Shown: positions 1-8,291, numbered from the stretch's first letter. The stretch: DNA of 53,386 bases from Intestinimonas timonensis (GCF_900626145.1 NZ_LR130816.1:413990-467375), one strand, 5' to 3'. Translations and numbers: made by a program. Notes: a model not told the origin generated them from the sequence alone.

Positions 1-5
1 GGCCT

Positions 6-1046
6 ATGCTGGCCTATACCTACATGGGCCGGGGCGACCTCCGGCTGCTGGAAAAACCCAAGCCGGTGCTGCTGGAGGACGGGGACGCCATCGTCCGGGT
101 GACCCTCGCCAGCATCTGCACCAGCGACCTCCACATCAAGCATGGCTCGGTGCCCTGTGCGGTGCCCGGCATCACCCTGGGACATGAGATGGTGGGCGTC
201 GTGGAGGAGGTGGGCGCCGCCGTTACCCGGGTGAAGCCCGGCGACCGGGTGGCGGTGAACGTGGAGACCTTCTGCGGGGACTGCTTCTTCTGCCACCACG
301 GCTGGGTCAACAACTGCGTTCACCCACAGGGCGGCTGGGCCCTGGGCTGCCGCATCGATGGCGGACAGGCCCCCTTTGTCCGGGTGCCCCTGGCCGACCA
401 GGGTCTCACCCCCATCCCCACCGGGGTGAGCGATACCCAGGCTCTCTTTGTGGGAGACATCCTGGCCACGGGCTACTGGGCTGCCCAGATCACCCCCGTG
501 GGGCCGGAGGACACCGTCCTCCTCATCGGCGCCGGGCCCACCGGCGTGTGCACCCTCCAGTGCCTGCTGCTTCAAAGCCCCAAGCGGGTCATCGTCTGTG
601 AGCGGGACCCCCAGCGCCGGGCCTTTGTGGAACAGCACTATCCCCAGGTGCTGACGGTGGGACCCGAAGAGGTCCTCCCCTTTGTCCTGGCACACTCCGA
701 CCACGGCGGCGCCGACGCCGTCATCGAGGCGGCAGGCACCGAGGACACCTTCCGTCTGGCCTGGCAGTGCGCCCGGCCCAATGCCGTGGTGACGGTGGTG
801 GCCCTCTACGACGGTCCCCAGGTCCTCCCCCTCCCCGATATGTACGGCAAAAACCTCACCTTCAAGACCGGCGGGGTGGACGGCTGCAACTGCGCCGAGA
901 CCCTGGACCTCATTGCCGCCGGGAAGCTGGACACCACGCCCCTCATCACCCACACCTATCCCCTCCGGGACATCGCCGCCGCCTACGATCTCTTTGAGCA
1001 GCACGAGGACGGCGTCATCAAGGTGGCCATCGACATGGCCCTGTAA
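6..1046 (+). CDS. Zinc-dependent medium-chain alcohol dehydrogenase
   Basis: 346 aa, a usual length for the MDR family. Seen: a catalytic-zinc ligand Cys38 in CTSD, the GHE motif at 60-61, structural-zinc cysteines at 90, 93, 96 and 104 (CX2CX2CX7C), and a Rossmann motif GAGPTG at about 175-180 for NAD(P). It should oxidise an alcohol or polyol, or reduce the matching carbonyl, in the cytoplasm; the substrate cannot be read from the sequence and sorbitol/threonine dehydrogenase-like paralogues are equally possible. The ATG lies six bases from the window edge, so its ribosome binding site is outside; the N-terminus aligns well with family members, which supports this start. The peroxiredoxin gene follows 23 bp downstream on the same strand. 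Confidence 0.88.
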   Translation: MLAYTYMGRGDLRLLEKPKPVLLEDGDAIVRVTLASICTSDLHIKHGSVPCAVPGITLGHEMVGVVEEVGAAVTRVKPGDRVAVNVETFCGDCFFCHHGWVNNCVHPQGGWALGCRIDGGQAPFVRVPLADQGLTPIPTGVSDTQALFVGDILATGYWAAQITPVGPEDTVLLIGAGPTGVCTLQCLLLQSPKRVIVCERDPQRRAFVEQHYPQVLTVGPEEVLPFVLAHSDHGGADAVIEAAGTEDTFRLAWQCARPNAVVTVVALYDGPQVLPLPDMYGKNLTFKTGGVDGCNCAETLDLIAAGKLDTTPLITHTYPLRDIAAAYDLFEQHEDGVIKVAIDMAL

Positions 1047-1069
1047 TCAACGAAAAGGAGCGATCTCAT

Positions 1070-1528
1070 ATGCTGGAAGCCGGCGTCAAAGCCCCCGCCT
1101 TCACCCTGCCCGACAAGGACGGCACCCCCGTCTCCCTCGCCGACTTTTTGGGCAAAAAGGTCATTCTCTACTTCTACCCCAAGGACAACACCCCCGGCTG
1201 CACCCGGCAGGCCTGCGCCTTCGCCGGCAGCTATGACGCCTTCCGGGACCTGGACGCTGTGGTCATCGGGGTGAGCAAGGACTCCACCGCCTCCCACCAG
1301 AGGTTTGCCGAAAAATATAACCTCCCCTTCCTCCTTCTCTCCGACCCGGAGCTGGGCGTTCTCCAGGCCTACGGCGTCTGGCAGGAGAAGAAGCTCTACG
1401 GCAAGGTGAGCATGGGGGTGGTCCGCACCACCTTCATCATCGATGAAAACGGCATCATTGAGAAGGTGATGCCCAAGGTGAAGCCCGACACCAACGCCGC
1501 CGACATCCTGGCCTATCTCCAGGGCTGA
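1070..1528 (+). CDS. bcp: Thioredoxin-dependent thiol peroxidase (Bcp/PrxQ peroxiredoxin)
   Basis: 152 aa, full length for the Bcp/PrxQ class. The thioredoxin-fold peroxiredoxin domain covers the protein; the peroxidatic Cys44 sits in TPGCT and a second Cys49 five residues later is the expected PrxQ resolving cysteine. The enzyme reduces hydrogen peroxide and organic hydroperoxides with thioredoxin as electron donor, a cytosolic defence useful to an anaerobe. The ATG is preceded by AAAAGGAG at good spacing, 23 bp after the dehydrogenase, so the two may be co-transcribed. Nothing is missing from the active site. Confidence 0.93.
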   Translation: MLEAGVKAPAFTLPDKDGTPVSLADFLGKKVILYFYPKDNTPGCTRQACAFAGSYDAFRDLDAVVIGVSKDSTASHQRFAEKYNLPFLLLSDPELGVLQAYGVWQEKKLYGKVSMGVVRTTFIIDENGIIEKVMPKVKPDTNAADILAYLQG

Positions 1529-1539
1529 ACACCGGTGTC

Positions 1540-2202
1540 TCAACGGGGGTCCATCAGATTCTGGTACCGGCTGTGAAGGACCTGGTCAGGATACCACCGG
1601 TCCAGGGCGGCGGCCACCGGGCCGGCGGCTGGATGCCCCTCCCGCCGCTCCTCCATCCGCAGCATGGCGGCGGCAGAGAGAACGGTGTCCGCCGCCAGCA
1701 GCAGGGAGATCACCTGGAGGACGGTCCGCTCCACTCTGGGCGGCAGGCGGTCGGTCTGGGCGGTGAGGGCCGGAAAGCCCCGATAGATCCACAGCACGGC
1801 GCCCAGCCCCCACAGCAGGGCGAAGAGCAGATTGGTCCGCCCTTCCAGATGGAAGGGCATATAGGAGTAGTCCCAAAAGATCCTGTGGAACATGGCCTCC
1901 CCGGCCGCGCTGGCCACATACTCAAAGCCGCCCCCCAGCAGTCCGCCGGTCAGCAGCAATACCCAAGGTCCCCGGTAGCGAAAGGGCCACAGGCACCAGG
2001 TCACCATTACGGCGCCCAATCCCCATACCAGACTGAAGGGGCCGTAGATCAGGCTGCTGCGGCTCATGACCACTCCCGTGGCGCTCCAAACATACAGCAC
2101 CTCCAGCCGCTCCCCTATAAAGGCAGCGGTCAGGAAGGTCCAGATCAGATGCCGGAACGCCGGCGGGTCAGACCGATTTAGAGTCAAAACATCCCGATCC
2201 AC
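1540..2202 (-). CDS. CmpB-like membrane protein (putative ABC transporter permease family)
   Basis: About 220 aa with five or so hydrophobic segments and the signature of the PF06541 family often named putative ABC-transporter permease: GERLEVLYVW near the N-terminus, an SLIYGPF turn, a GGGFEY helix and a W(D/N)YS loop. The biochemical role of this family is not established. The frame is open further upstream to 2376, but that would run into the divergent gene; a GTG at 2202 has GGAGGT six bases before it, so I chose it. It is convergent with the peroxiredoxin gene (11 bp apart) and divergent from the hydrolase, with the 112-bp gap holding both promoters. Confidence 0.72.
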   Translation of the reverse strand: MDRDVLTLNRSDPPAFRHLIWTFLTAAFIGERLEVLYVWSATGVVMSRSSLIYGPFSLVWGLGAVMVTWCLWPFRYRGPWVLLLTGGLLGGGFEYVASAAGEAMFHRIFWDYSYMPFHLEGRTNLLFALLWGLGAVLWIYRGFPALTAQTDRLPPRVERTVLQVISLLLAADTVLSAAAMLRMEERREGHPAAGPVAAALDRWYPDQVLHSRYQNLMDPR

Positions 2203-2314
2203 AGCGGCACCTCCAAAAGCAGTCTGTCCCGCTGGACCGGGCATGATGCGTCCATACGCCTGCATAACTTTTTCCATTTCACACACACTGATGCATATGA
2301 GAGGAGGCACAGAC

Positions 2315-3358
2315 ATGGAGCGTGGATTCTGCACGGCCGGCTGCAGCGCCCTGAGCTGGCATACGAAAGATGGCAAACACCTCTGGGGCAGGAACTACGA
2401 CTTTGACCGCCTGGCAGAGGGGACGCAGGTCACGTTTCTCCCCCGGGGCACCGCCTATGCTCCGGTCGCCGGCGGCAGCGGAGAGACCCTTCGTTACGCC
2501 TGCGCCGGGACCGGCCTGCTCCTTCCCCAAAACCCGGTGCTCTACGAGGGGTTAAACGAGCAGGGACTCATGGGCGGGCAGCTCTACTATCGGAGCTTTG
2601 CCGCCTATCCAGACGGTCTTGACACCGGCAAACGGCCCGTCCAGCCCCCCTTCCTCCTCCTCCATCTGCTGGGTCAGTGCGCTACGGTGGAGGAGGCCGT
2701 CCGCTGCCTGGAGGAAGAGATCTGTTTGGCGAACATCCCCTTCCTGGGGGCGGTGCCGCCCCTCCACTGGTCCTTTTCCGACCGGACCGGGGAGACCGTG
2801 GTGATAGAGCCCGACGCCGCCGGTCTCCACATCTACCGGAACACCATCGGCGTCATGACCAACAGCCCCGGCTACCCCTGGCACCGGACCAACCTCCTCA
2901 ACTACGCCGGACTCCGGGATCTGGACTACGCCCAGACCCCCTTCGGGGACGGCCAGGAGCAGTGCTTCTCCGGCAGCGGCGCCCAGGGCCTCCCCGGCGA
3001 CTGGAGCTCTCCCTCCCGCTTTGTCCGTTTGGCCTTCCTGCGGCGCTTCGCCCTGCCCGGCGAGGACGAAGAGACAGGAGTGAGCCGAATGTTCCGCCTC
3101 TTCCAGAGCGCCGCCTTCCCTCTGGGGGCGGTGCAGGTGAGCCACCAGACTCCCGCCACCGAGCTGGATGCCTCCGTTCTCCCCTATGACTACACCGTAT
3201 ACACCGGCGTCTGCTGCGCCGAATCCCTCCGGTACTACTGGGCCACCTACGAGGGCCAGCAGATTCGGTATCTGGATCTGGGCGCTCTGCTGGAGCATCA
3301 GACGCCCCTCCAGTTTCCGATGGAACAGACCCTGGGTTTCTTTCCAGTTACTCCATGA
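2315..3358 (+). CDS. Choloylglycine hydrolase-family (linear amide C-N hydrolase) enzyme
   Basis: 347 aa Ntn-hydrolase of the bile salt hydrolase/penicillin V acylase family. The family's catalytic residues are all recognisable with a constant offset of eight: nucleophile Cys10 (family Cys2), Arg26 and Asp29 in GRNYD, an Asn in the MTNSP block, and an Arg in SPSRF. It should cleave an amide such as a conjugated bile salt, an N-acyl homoserine lactone or penicillin V; which one cannot be told. RBS GAGGAGG lies eight bases upstream of the ATG. Nine residues precede Cys10 and contain a second Cys6, so maturation needs removal of a short leader rather than only Met. No signal peptide is seen, which fits a cytoplasmic enzyme. 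Confidence 0.82.
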   Translation: MERGFCTAGCSALSWHTKDGKHLWGRNYDFDRLAEGTQVTFLPRGTAYAPVAGGSGETLRYACAGTGLLLPQNPVLYEGLNEQGLMGGQLYYRSFAAYPDGLDTGKRPVQPPFLLLHLLGQCATVEEAVRCLEEEICLANIPFLGAVPPLHWSFSDRTGETVVIEPDAAGLHIYRNTIGVMTNSPGYPWHRTNLLNYAGLRDLDYAQTPFGDGQEQCFSGSGAQGLPGDWSSPSRFVRLAFLRRFALPGEDEETGVSRMFRLFQSAAFPLGAVQVSHQTPATELDASVLPYDYTVYTGVCCAESLRYYWATYEGQQIRYLDLGALLEHQTPLQFPMEQTLGFFPVTP

Positions 3359-3366
3359 AATGTGCA

Positions 3367-3401
3367 GCGGCCCTCCCACAGAAAGCCTGTGGGAGGGCCG
3401 C
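3367..3401. terminator. Hairpin between convergent genes
   Basis: A perfect 15-bp stem (GCGGCCCTCCCACAG and its complement) with a five-base loop lies between the hydrolase stop and the stop of the convergent permease gene. Neither side has a long T run, so termination efficiency is uncertain, but position and stem strength fit a shared terminator. Confidence 0.6.
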
Positions 3402-3434
3402 CGCTATATGAGGTGGAAAGAGAGAAAAGCATGG

Positions 3435-4622
3435 TCAATCGGTCCGCAGGGCGGCCACCGGTGTGAGGCCGGAGGCCATGATGGCCGGGTACATGCCGAA
3501 GGCGATGCCCAGCACCACCGAGAAGAGGAAGGCCCCCGTAGCCAGAACGGGGTCCGGGAAGAGAACCAGTTTCAGGATGAGCTTGCCCGCGATGAGGGTG
3601 CCGATGAGTCCCATGAGGATGCCCAGCACTCCGCCCAGGCCACACACCATGGCCGACTCCACTAGGAACTGGAGGAGGATGGAGGCACGGGGCGCGCCGA
3701 TGGCCTTGCGGATGCCGATCTCCCGGGTCCGCTCCGACACGGTGACCAGCATGATGTTCATGATACCGATGCCGCCCACCAGCAGGGAGATGCCAGCGAT
3801 GCCGCCCAGCACCAGGCTCATGGTGGTATTCTGCTGCTTGGCGTCATCGATGAACTGTTCATCCGACTGCACCGAGCAGTTGTCCTTGCCCACCAGGCCC
3901 TCCAGATAACCGCTCAGGAGGGTGATGGCCTGCTTCACTGCCGCCCGGTTCTTGGCCTTGGCCGTGAAGCTGGTGATGCGCTCCTGGTTATTCAAAATGC
4001 GGGTGGCCGTCTCCGGCACCACCGCCATATTGTCCATGGAGTAGTCCGAATCCGGGTCCTTGGCCCGGTAGACCCCGATGACCTGGAAGGGCTGACCGCC
4101 GATGCGTACCTTTTTGCCCACCGGGTCCACATGGTCAAAGAGATAGGAGGCCGTCTTGGCACCCAGCACCACCACATTCCGGCAGAGCTTGCTGTCCAGG
4201 TAGCTCAGGTCCCGGCCCTTGCCGATCTGGAAGTTGTTGCAGATGGAGTAGGATGTATTCCCAAGGTGGATGCTGGGTCCGCCGGTCTCCATCTTGGTGG
4301 TGTTCCTGGCACCGTAGCTGATGGGCATGCTCAGGTCCACATCCGGCGTAATACCGGAAAAGACATCCTTCCGCCGGTCACAGTACTCATAGATCAGCTC
4401 CTTGAGCCCCGGCCGCTCCCGGCCATGGATGAACACCGTCACCTTGTTGTTGCCCAGCCGCTCAAAGTACTCCAGCATCTTCTGGTTGGAGCCCTTGACC
4501 ACCGACACCATAATGACCACGGATGCTACGCCGATGATGATGCCCAGCATGGTGAGGATGGCCCGCACCTTTTTCGCTGTGATAGACCGGAGGGCCATTT
4601 TAAAGGCCTGTACGATGTTCAT
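3435..4622 (-). CDS. MacB/FtsX-type ABC transporter permease
   Basis: 395 aa. Architecture is that of a MacB permease: a first transmembrane helix at about residues 22-45 (ILTMLGIIIGVASVVIM), a long extracytoplasmic MacB_PCD domain, then a C-terminal FtsX domain with three helices and the conserved TREIGIRKAIGA loop. Such permeases act with an ATPase and often an adaptor to move peptides, lipoproteins or drugs. Start choice: ATG at 4622 has AAGGGAG five bases upstream and forms an ATGA overlap with the stop of the YcxB-like gene; an earlier start at 4643 has no better site. No ATP-binding partner is encoded next to it, which is unusual. The two-component system upstream is a plausible regulator by proximity only. 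Confidence 0.85.
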   Translation of the reverse strand: MNIVQAFKMALRSITAKKVRAILTMLGIIIGVASVVIMVSVVKGSNQKMLEYFERLGNNKVTVFIHGRERPGLKELIYEYCDRRKDVFSGITPDVDLSMPISYGARNTTKMETGGPSIHLGNTSYSICNNFQIGKGRDLSYLDSKLCRNVVVLGAKTASYLFDHVDPVGKKVRIGGQPFQVIGVYRAKDPDSDYSMDNMAVVPETATRILNNQERITSFTAKAKNRAAVKQAITLLSGYLEGLVGKDNCSVQSDEQFIDDAKQQNTTMSLVLGGIAGISLLVGGIGIMNIMLVTVSERTREIGIRKAIGAPRASILLQFLVESAMVCGLGGVLGILMGLIGTLIAGKLILKLVLFPDPVLATGAFLFSVVLGIAFGMYPAIMASGLTPVAALRTD

Positions 4623-5155
4623 ATCTGCTCCCTTCCGCCGCATTTCGGCGTCTTTTGATCAAGGCCCGCCCCATGGCGGATCATCATCCTCTCCAGGAAG
4701 GGCCAGAAGTGTTCCGGCTCTCCCCGGGTAAAGCCGCTGTTTGCCACCACAATGGCCTCCCCGCTGTCCAGCTGGAGCACCGAGAGAGTGCTCAGCCGCT
4801 TTACCCGGACGATCTGGTCGTAGTCGGCCCAGAAGGTCTCCGCTCCCTCGGTGATCCGGATGCGGGGCCCAAACTCCACGATACCCACACGCTCCGGGCC
4901 GGTTTTGGTCCGGCCCGCCCGCAGGCGGGGCAGCAGCCGGGCGCTGACGGCGGCGGCCAGGGCCAGCAGCCCCAGCCCCAGACACAGTCCACCCTCCAGC
5001 CAGAGTCCGGCCCGGGTCAGCAGGGCGTACATCAGCACGCCGATCGCGCCCAGAATAAGGCAGCCCCAGCTCAAATCACGGGCCACCGACTCCCGCAGAT
5101 AGGCCTGGAGCAGTCCCTCTCCGGCGGGATATTGATTGACATATGGACAGAGCAA
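4619..5155 (-). CDS. YcxB-like membrane protein
   Basis: About 178 aa: a soluble N-terminal stretch, two adjacent hydrophobic segments (WGCLILGAIGVLMYALL and a second LGLGLLALAAAV) and a C-terminal domain ending in a PFLERMM motif, the pattern of YcxB-like proteins whose function is unknown. A TTG at 5155 preceded by AAGGGGG at eight bases is the most convincing start; the frame is open to a GTG at 5209 that lacks a ribosome site. Its TGA overlaps the ATG of the permease, so the two are translationally coupled and may form one membrane complex; that partnership is inference. Confidence 0.6.
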   Translation of the reverse strand: MLCPYVNQYPAGEGLLQAYLRESVARDLSWGCLILGAIGVLMYALLTRAGLWLEGGLCLGLGLLALAAAVSARLLPRLRAGRTKTGPERVGIVEFGPRIRITEGAETFWADYDQIVRVKRLSTLSVLQLDSGEAIVVANSGFTRGEPEHFWPFLERMMIRHGAGLDQKTPKCGGREQI

Positions 5156-5271
5156 GGCTGTGTCCCCCTTTTCCGGCGCTTGACTCCGGCACCGTTCTTT
5201 TCTGAACACAGAATAGCACGCAAATCTTACCGTTCCCCTAAAGCCCTTTCTTAATTTTTCTTAACTGCGCA

Positions 5272-5312
5272 AAAAACTGCCCCGGAGACGTGCCGCAGCA
5301 CGTCTCCGGGGC
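5272..5312 (-). terminator. Intrinsic terminator of the two-component operon
   Basis: A perfect 15-bp GC-rich stem (5279-5293 with 5298-5312, loop CGCA) is followed on the minus strand by an AG and a run of six T. It lies just after the histidine kinase stop. On the plus strand it is followed by a weaker TTTT. Confidence 0.85.
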
Positions 5313-5319
5313 AGCTTTT

Positions 5320-6624
5320 CTATACTGCTTTGAAAAAGAGGGTGATCTGGAAGCCGTCATCGGTCTCTGTACGGTCCAGCCTTCCCCCCATCTGCTCCAT
5401 GACTCTGGAGGCACTGGCCAGACCTACGCCGCTGCTCTCCGCCCCGTCGTAAGAGGCGCGCAGGGCGTTGGCGATCCGCACCCCCATGAAATCCTCCTGG
5501 TCCAGGAGCGCAATGGTCACAGGCTTGCAGGGATCGGCGTACTTCAGCAAATTGGAGGTCAGGTTGTCCAGCACCCGGGCAGCCCCCTCGCAGTCCACGG
5601 CCACCTGACGGCCGCTCCAGGGCAGGTCAGCCTCCACCCGGAAGCCCCGCTGGGTAAGGCAGACCGCCAGCTCGGAGAGGGCGTCCCCCACGCCGGCCTC
5701 CATGCTCACCGTCTCGGTATGCCCCGCCTGTGTCTCCTCACTGGAGCGCGCGTAGCGGAACAGGTGGTCGGCCAAGGAGCGCATCTGCTCCACCTTGCCC
5801 TCCAGCCGGTCCAGGTACTCCTCCCGCTTCTCCGCTTCACCGCCGTTCCGGCGCAGGAGCTCCACGTAGAGAAGAATGGCGGTGAGGGGGGTGCGCAGGT
5901 CGTGGGACATCTCAGTGACCATGCGCTGGTTGGCCTGGGTCAGCTCCCGTTCCCGCTCCCCCTGCCGTCGGAAGGAATCCCGCATGGCGTCCAGCCCCCG
6001 GGCCAGGTCGGTGAGCTCGTCCTGTCCCCGGATGGTAATGGGCACATCCAGGGTCCCTCCCTCCAGCACACCGATCTCATGGCTCAGCTGGCGGATGTAG
6101 GTGATGGTGCCCTGAATTCCCGCCATGACGATCCCCAAAAACACCAGAAAGGCCCCCGCCAGGGAGATCACCAGCAGCCGCATGTCATACTGATAGTAGT
6201 AATAGCCGTACAGCCAGACGGTGGCCGGCCCATCGGCAAATGCCACATCGTGGTAGTTCCCCCACTCATAATACTGCCCCGCAGACGGGTAGGCAGTAAA
6301 GTCGGCTTCGGGATAGAAGGAGTCATAGGTCACCATACCATCCCGCACCACCTGAATGGACACCACATTCTGACGGTAGACCCACTGAGTGAGTTTGTCA
6401 GCGTCCCAGGCCGTCACCGACTCCGCCTGGATATAGCTGCGCAGGTCATCCAGATACCGCTGGTCCTGCCGCTGGACAAAGTCCTCGCTGGTGAGGTAGC
6501 GCTCCAGCAGGGTGCGTCCCGCCAGATCCAGCCCCAGATAGCACAGCCCCGCCACCAGTGCCGCAAACAACAGCAGCCGGCCCAGTCTGGCCCGGATAGA
6601 GCTTCGCCTATTCCACAGCTTCAA
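5320..6624 (-). CDS. Membrane sensor histidine kinase
   Basis: 434 aa. Order: TM1 at about 16-38, an extracytoplasmic sensor of about 110 residues rich in Tyr and Trp, TM2 near 148-172, a HAMP linker, a HisKA domain with phospho-acceptor His241 in SHDLRTPLT, and an HATPase domain with an N-box DNLTSNLLKYA and a G-box SGVGLA. It should phosphorylate the response regulator encoded just upstream. I start it at a TTG (6624) with AAAGGGG seven bases upstream; this overlaps the regulator gene by 17 bp, so translation is coupled. The signal is unknown; nearby candidates are the YcxB/MacB-like pair. Confidence 0.9.
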   Translation of the reverse strand: MKLWNRRSSIRARLGRLLLFAALVAGLCYLGLDLAGRTLLERYLTSEDFVQRQDQRYLDDLRSYIQAESVTAWDADKLTQWVYRQNVVSIQVVRDGMVTYDSFYPEADFTAYPSAGQYYEWGNYHDVAFADGPATVWLYGYYYYQYDMRLLVISLAGAFLVFLGIVMAGIQGTITYIRQLSHEIGVLEGGTLDVPITIRGQDELTDLARGLDAMRDSFRRQGERERELTQANQRMVTEMSHDLRTPLTAILLYVELLRRNGGEAEKREEYLDRLEGKVEQMRSLADHLFRYARSSEETQAGHTETVSMEAGVGDALSELAVCLTQRGFRVEADLPWSGRQVAVDCEGAARVLDNLTSNLLKYADPCKPVTIALLDQEDFMGVRIANALRASYDGAESSGVGLASASRVMEQMGGRLDRTETDDGFQITLFFKAV

Positions 6625-7321
6625 AGCGATACCCCTTTCCCCACTCGGTGACAATGCGCCTGGGCTGCTGCGGGTCCCGCTCCACCTTCAGCCGCAGCTT
6701 CCGCACATGGACCATCACGGTGCCAGCGCAGCTGTAAAAATAGGGCTCCTCCCACACCCGCTCGTAGAGGGTCTGGGCGGAGAAGATGGTCCCGGGATAC
6801 TCCATCAGCAGCCGCAGCAGCCGGTACTCCAGCCCGGAGAGCCGCACCTCCCTGCCGTCCACCCAAACCTGGTTGCCCACGGTGCTCAGCCGGATGCCGC
6901 CGGCGTTGAGAATGGACGGCTCCTCCCGAACAGGAGAGGCGTTTTTCCCGCGGTAGACCCGGTAGCGCCGCAGCAAGGCCCGGGTGCGCATCAGCAGCTC
7001 CGTATAGGAAAAGGGTTTTGTGAGGTAGTCGTCCCCACCGGCCATGAGGCCGATGAGCTTGTCCGACTCCTGGGCCCGGGCGGTGAGAAAGAGGACCGGC
7101 ACGTTGGAGACCTTCCGCAGTTCCTGGCACACCTTCAGACCCGACATGCCCGGCATCATCACGTCCAGGATCACCAGGTCGGTATTCTCCCCCGCCAGGG
7201 CCAGCCCCGTCTCACCGTCCGCCGCCTCGTCCACAACGTAGCCCTCGCTCTCCAGCAGCAGGCGCACTCCCTCCCGGATGTCCGGGTCATCTTCGATCAG
7301 GAGAATTCTGGTCTCATCCAC
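6608..7321 (-). CDS. OmpR/PhoB-family response regulator
   Basis: 237 aa. An N-terminal receiver domain carries the acidic pair at 10-11 and the phosphorylated Asp53 in LVILDVMMPG, followed by a C-terminal winged-helix (Trans_reg_C) DNA-binding domain with the VWVDGREVRLS and YRLLRLL elements. It starts at a GTG preceded by AAGGGGG. A good promoter lies 46-74 bp upstream. First gene of a two-gene operon with the kinase, ending at the terminator at 5272-5312. Target genes cannot be told from sequence; the next operon downstream in the same direction (YcxB-like and MacB-like) is a natural suspect. Confidence 0.93.
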   Translation of the reverse strand: MDETRILLIEDDPDIREGVRLLLESEGYVVDEAADGETGLALAGENTDLVILDVMMPGMSGLKVCQELRKVSNVPVLFLTARAQESDKLIGLMAGGDDYLTKPFSYTELLMRTRALLRRYRVYRGKNASPVREEPSILNAGGIRLSTVGNQVWVDGREVRLSGLEYRLLRLLMEYPGTIFSAQTLYERVWEEPYFYSCAGTVMVHVRKLRLKVERDPQQPRRIVTEWGKGYRFEAVE

Positions 7322-7366
7322 GGCGTTCCGCCCCCTTCCCTCCGGTCCAGCCGGAGATGTGCTCCC

Positions 7367-7395
7367 ATTGTACCCGGTATCTCATCGGGATGCAA
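7367..7395 (-). promoter_or_regulatory. Sigma-A promoter of the two-component operon
   Basis: On the minus strand TTGCAT (7390-7395) and TACAAT (7367-7372) are separated by 17 bp, upstream of the response regulator start. Confidence 0.75.
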
Positions 7396-7413
7396 CACGA
7401 TTCCATTCCCGGG

Positions 7414-7441
7414 TTGACATTCTTCGTCACCGTGCTATAAT
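7414..7441 (+). promoter_or_regulatory. Sigma-A promoter of the thiamin operon
   Basis: Consensus TTGACA (7414-7419) and TATAAT (7436-7441) with a 16-bp spacer, just before the TPP riboswitch. Confidence 0.88.
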
Positions 7442-7447
7442 TTTCCG

Positions 7448-7534
7448 GGGAGCTCGTGCGGCGGGCTGAGAGGGAGTCATCCAACTCCGACCCTTTGACC
7501 TGATTTGGGTAATGCCAACGTAGGGATGTGAGCT
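7448..7534 (+). promoter_or_regulatory. TPP (THI-box) riboswitch
   Basis: The conserved THI-element blocks are all present: GGGGAGCTC at the 5' side of P1, CTGAGAGG, the ACCCTTTGACCTGATTTGGG core, TAATGCCAACGTAGGGA and the closing GAGCT of P1. It binds thiamin pyrophosphate and, with the terminator immediately downstream, should switch off the thi operon when the vitamin is plentiful. Confidence 0.97.
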
Positions 7535-7543
7535 TGGTGAAAG

Positions 7544-7575
7544 CGGACGCGTCATGTTGGCGCGTCCGTTTTTTT
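7544..7575 (+). terminator. Riboswitch expression-platform terminator
   Basis: CGGACGCG (7544-7551) pairs with CGCGTCCG (7561-7568) and is followed by seven T. Located 10 bases after the TPP aptamer, it is the OFF-state terminator. Confidence 0.92.
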
Positions 7576-7765
7576 CATTTTTCGGAGGTGAGCGACGGTA
7601 CAGCAGCGAGCATGCTCAGCCTTGGGCATGGCGGCAGAGGGGGAGCGCCCTGTGCCGCGGGCAACGACCGCGATGGGAAGCCGTGTTCCGGCGTGAGAGG
7701 AGGCCAGCAAGCCTCGACCGTTCGGCGCGTCATGCGCCGGAAAACCGAAAAAGGAGCTGTTATCC

Positions 7766-8290
7766 ATGGATCACACCCGCGTCAAAAAGCTCTCGGCCGC
7801 CGGTCTGCTCACCGCCGTGGCCGTGGTGGGGAGCCTCTTTTCCTTCCCCGTGCTGGGCTCCCAGTGCGCCCCCGTCCAGCACATGGTCAACATCGTCTGC
7901 GCCGTCTGTTTGGGGCCCTGGTACGGTGTGGGGGTGGCCTTCGCCGCCAGCCTCATCCGCAACCTCCTGAGCCTGGGCACCCCCATGGCCTTCCCCGGCA
8001 GCATGCTGGGCGCCCTCCTCTGCGGCCTCGTGTACGCAAAATTCCCCCGGCTGCCGGCCGCCTGCCTGGCCGAGGTCTTCGGCACTGCCGTGCTGGGCGG
8101 CCTGTGCGCCTACCCCGTGGCCATCTTCATCGTGGGTAAGAACGTCGGTGAGATCGCCTTCTACGCCTACATCGTCCCCTTCCTCATCTCCACCGCCGTC
8201 GGCGCCATTCTGGCCGGCGCCGCCCTGGGTGTGCTGGATCGGGCCGGAGTGCTGCGGACCTGGCAGCTCCGACGGCCCCAGGAGGGATGA
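7766..8290 (+). CDS. thiW: ThiW, energy-coupling-factor S component for thiazole
   Basis: 174 aa hydrophobic protein with about five or six membrane helices, matching the ThiW family by its N-terminal KLSxAGLLTAVAVVGS, QHMVNIVCAVCLGPWYG and FPGSMLGALLCGL blocks. ThiW is the substrate-binding subunit of an ECF transporter thought to import the thiazole moiety (HET); the shared ECF-A/T module must be encoded elsewhere. First gene after the riboswitch; AAAAGGAG precedes the ATG. About 190 bases lie between the riboswitch terminator and this start, a long leader in which I recognise no known element. Confidence 0.9.
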   Translation: MDHTRVKKLSAAGLLTAVAVVGSLFSFPVLGSQCAPVQHMVNIVCAVCLGPWYGVGVAFAASLIRNLLSLGTPMAFPGSMLGALLCGLVYAKFPRLPAACLAEVFGTAVLGGLCAYPVAIFIVGKNVGEIAFYAYIVPFLISTAVGAILAGAALGVLDRAGVLRTWQLRRPQEG

Positions 8291-8291
8291 T

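Noticed and set aside
5290..6651. 450-codon plus-strand open frame opposite the histidine kinase
   Set aside because: It begins in the terminator hairpin, lacks a ribosome site and overlaps the kinase entirely.
7576..7765. A second riboswitch (cobalamin-type, because of a GGGAAGCCG string)
   Set aside because: The B12 box and the rest of the conserved core are absent.
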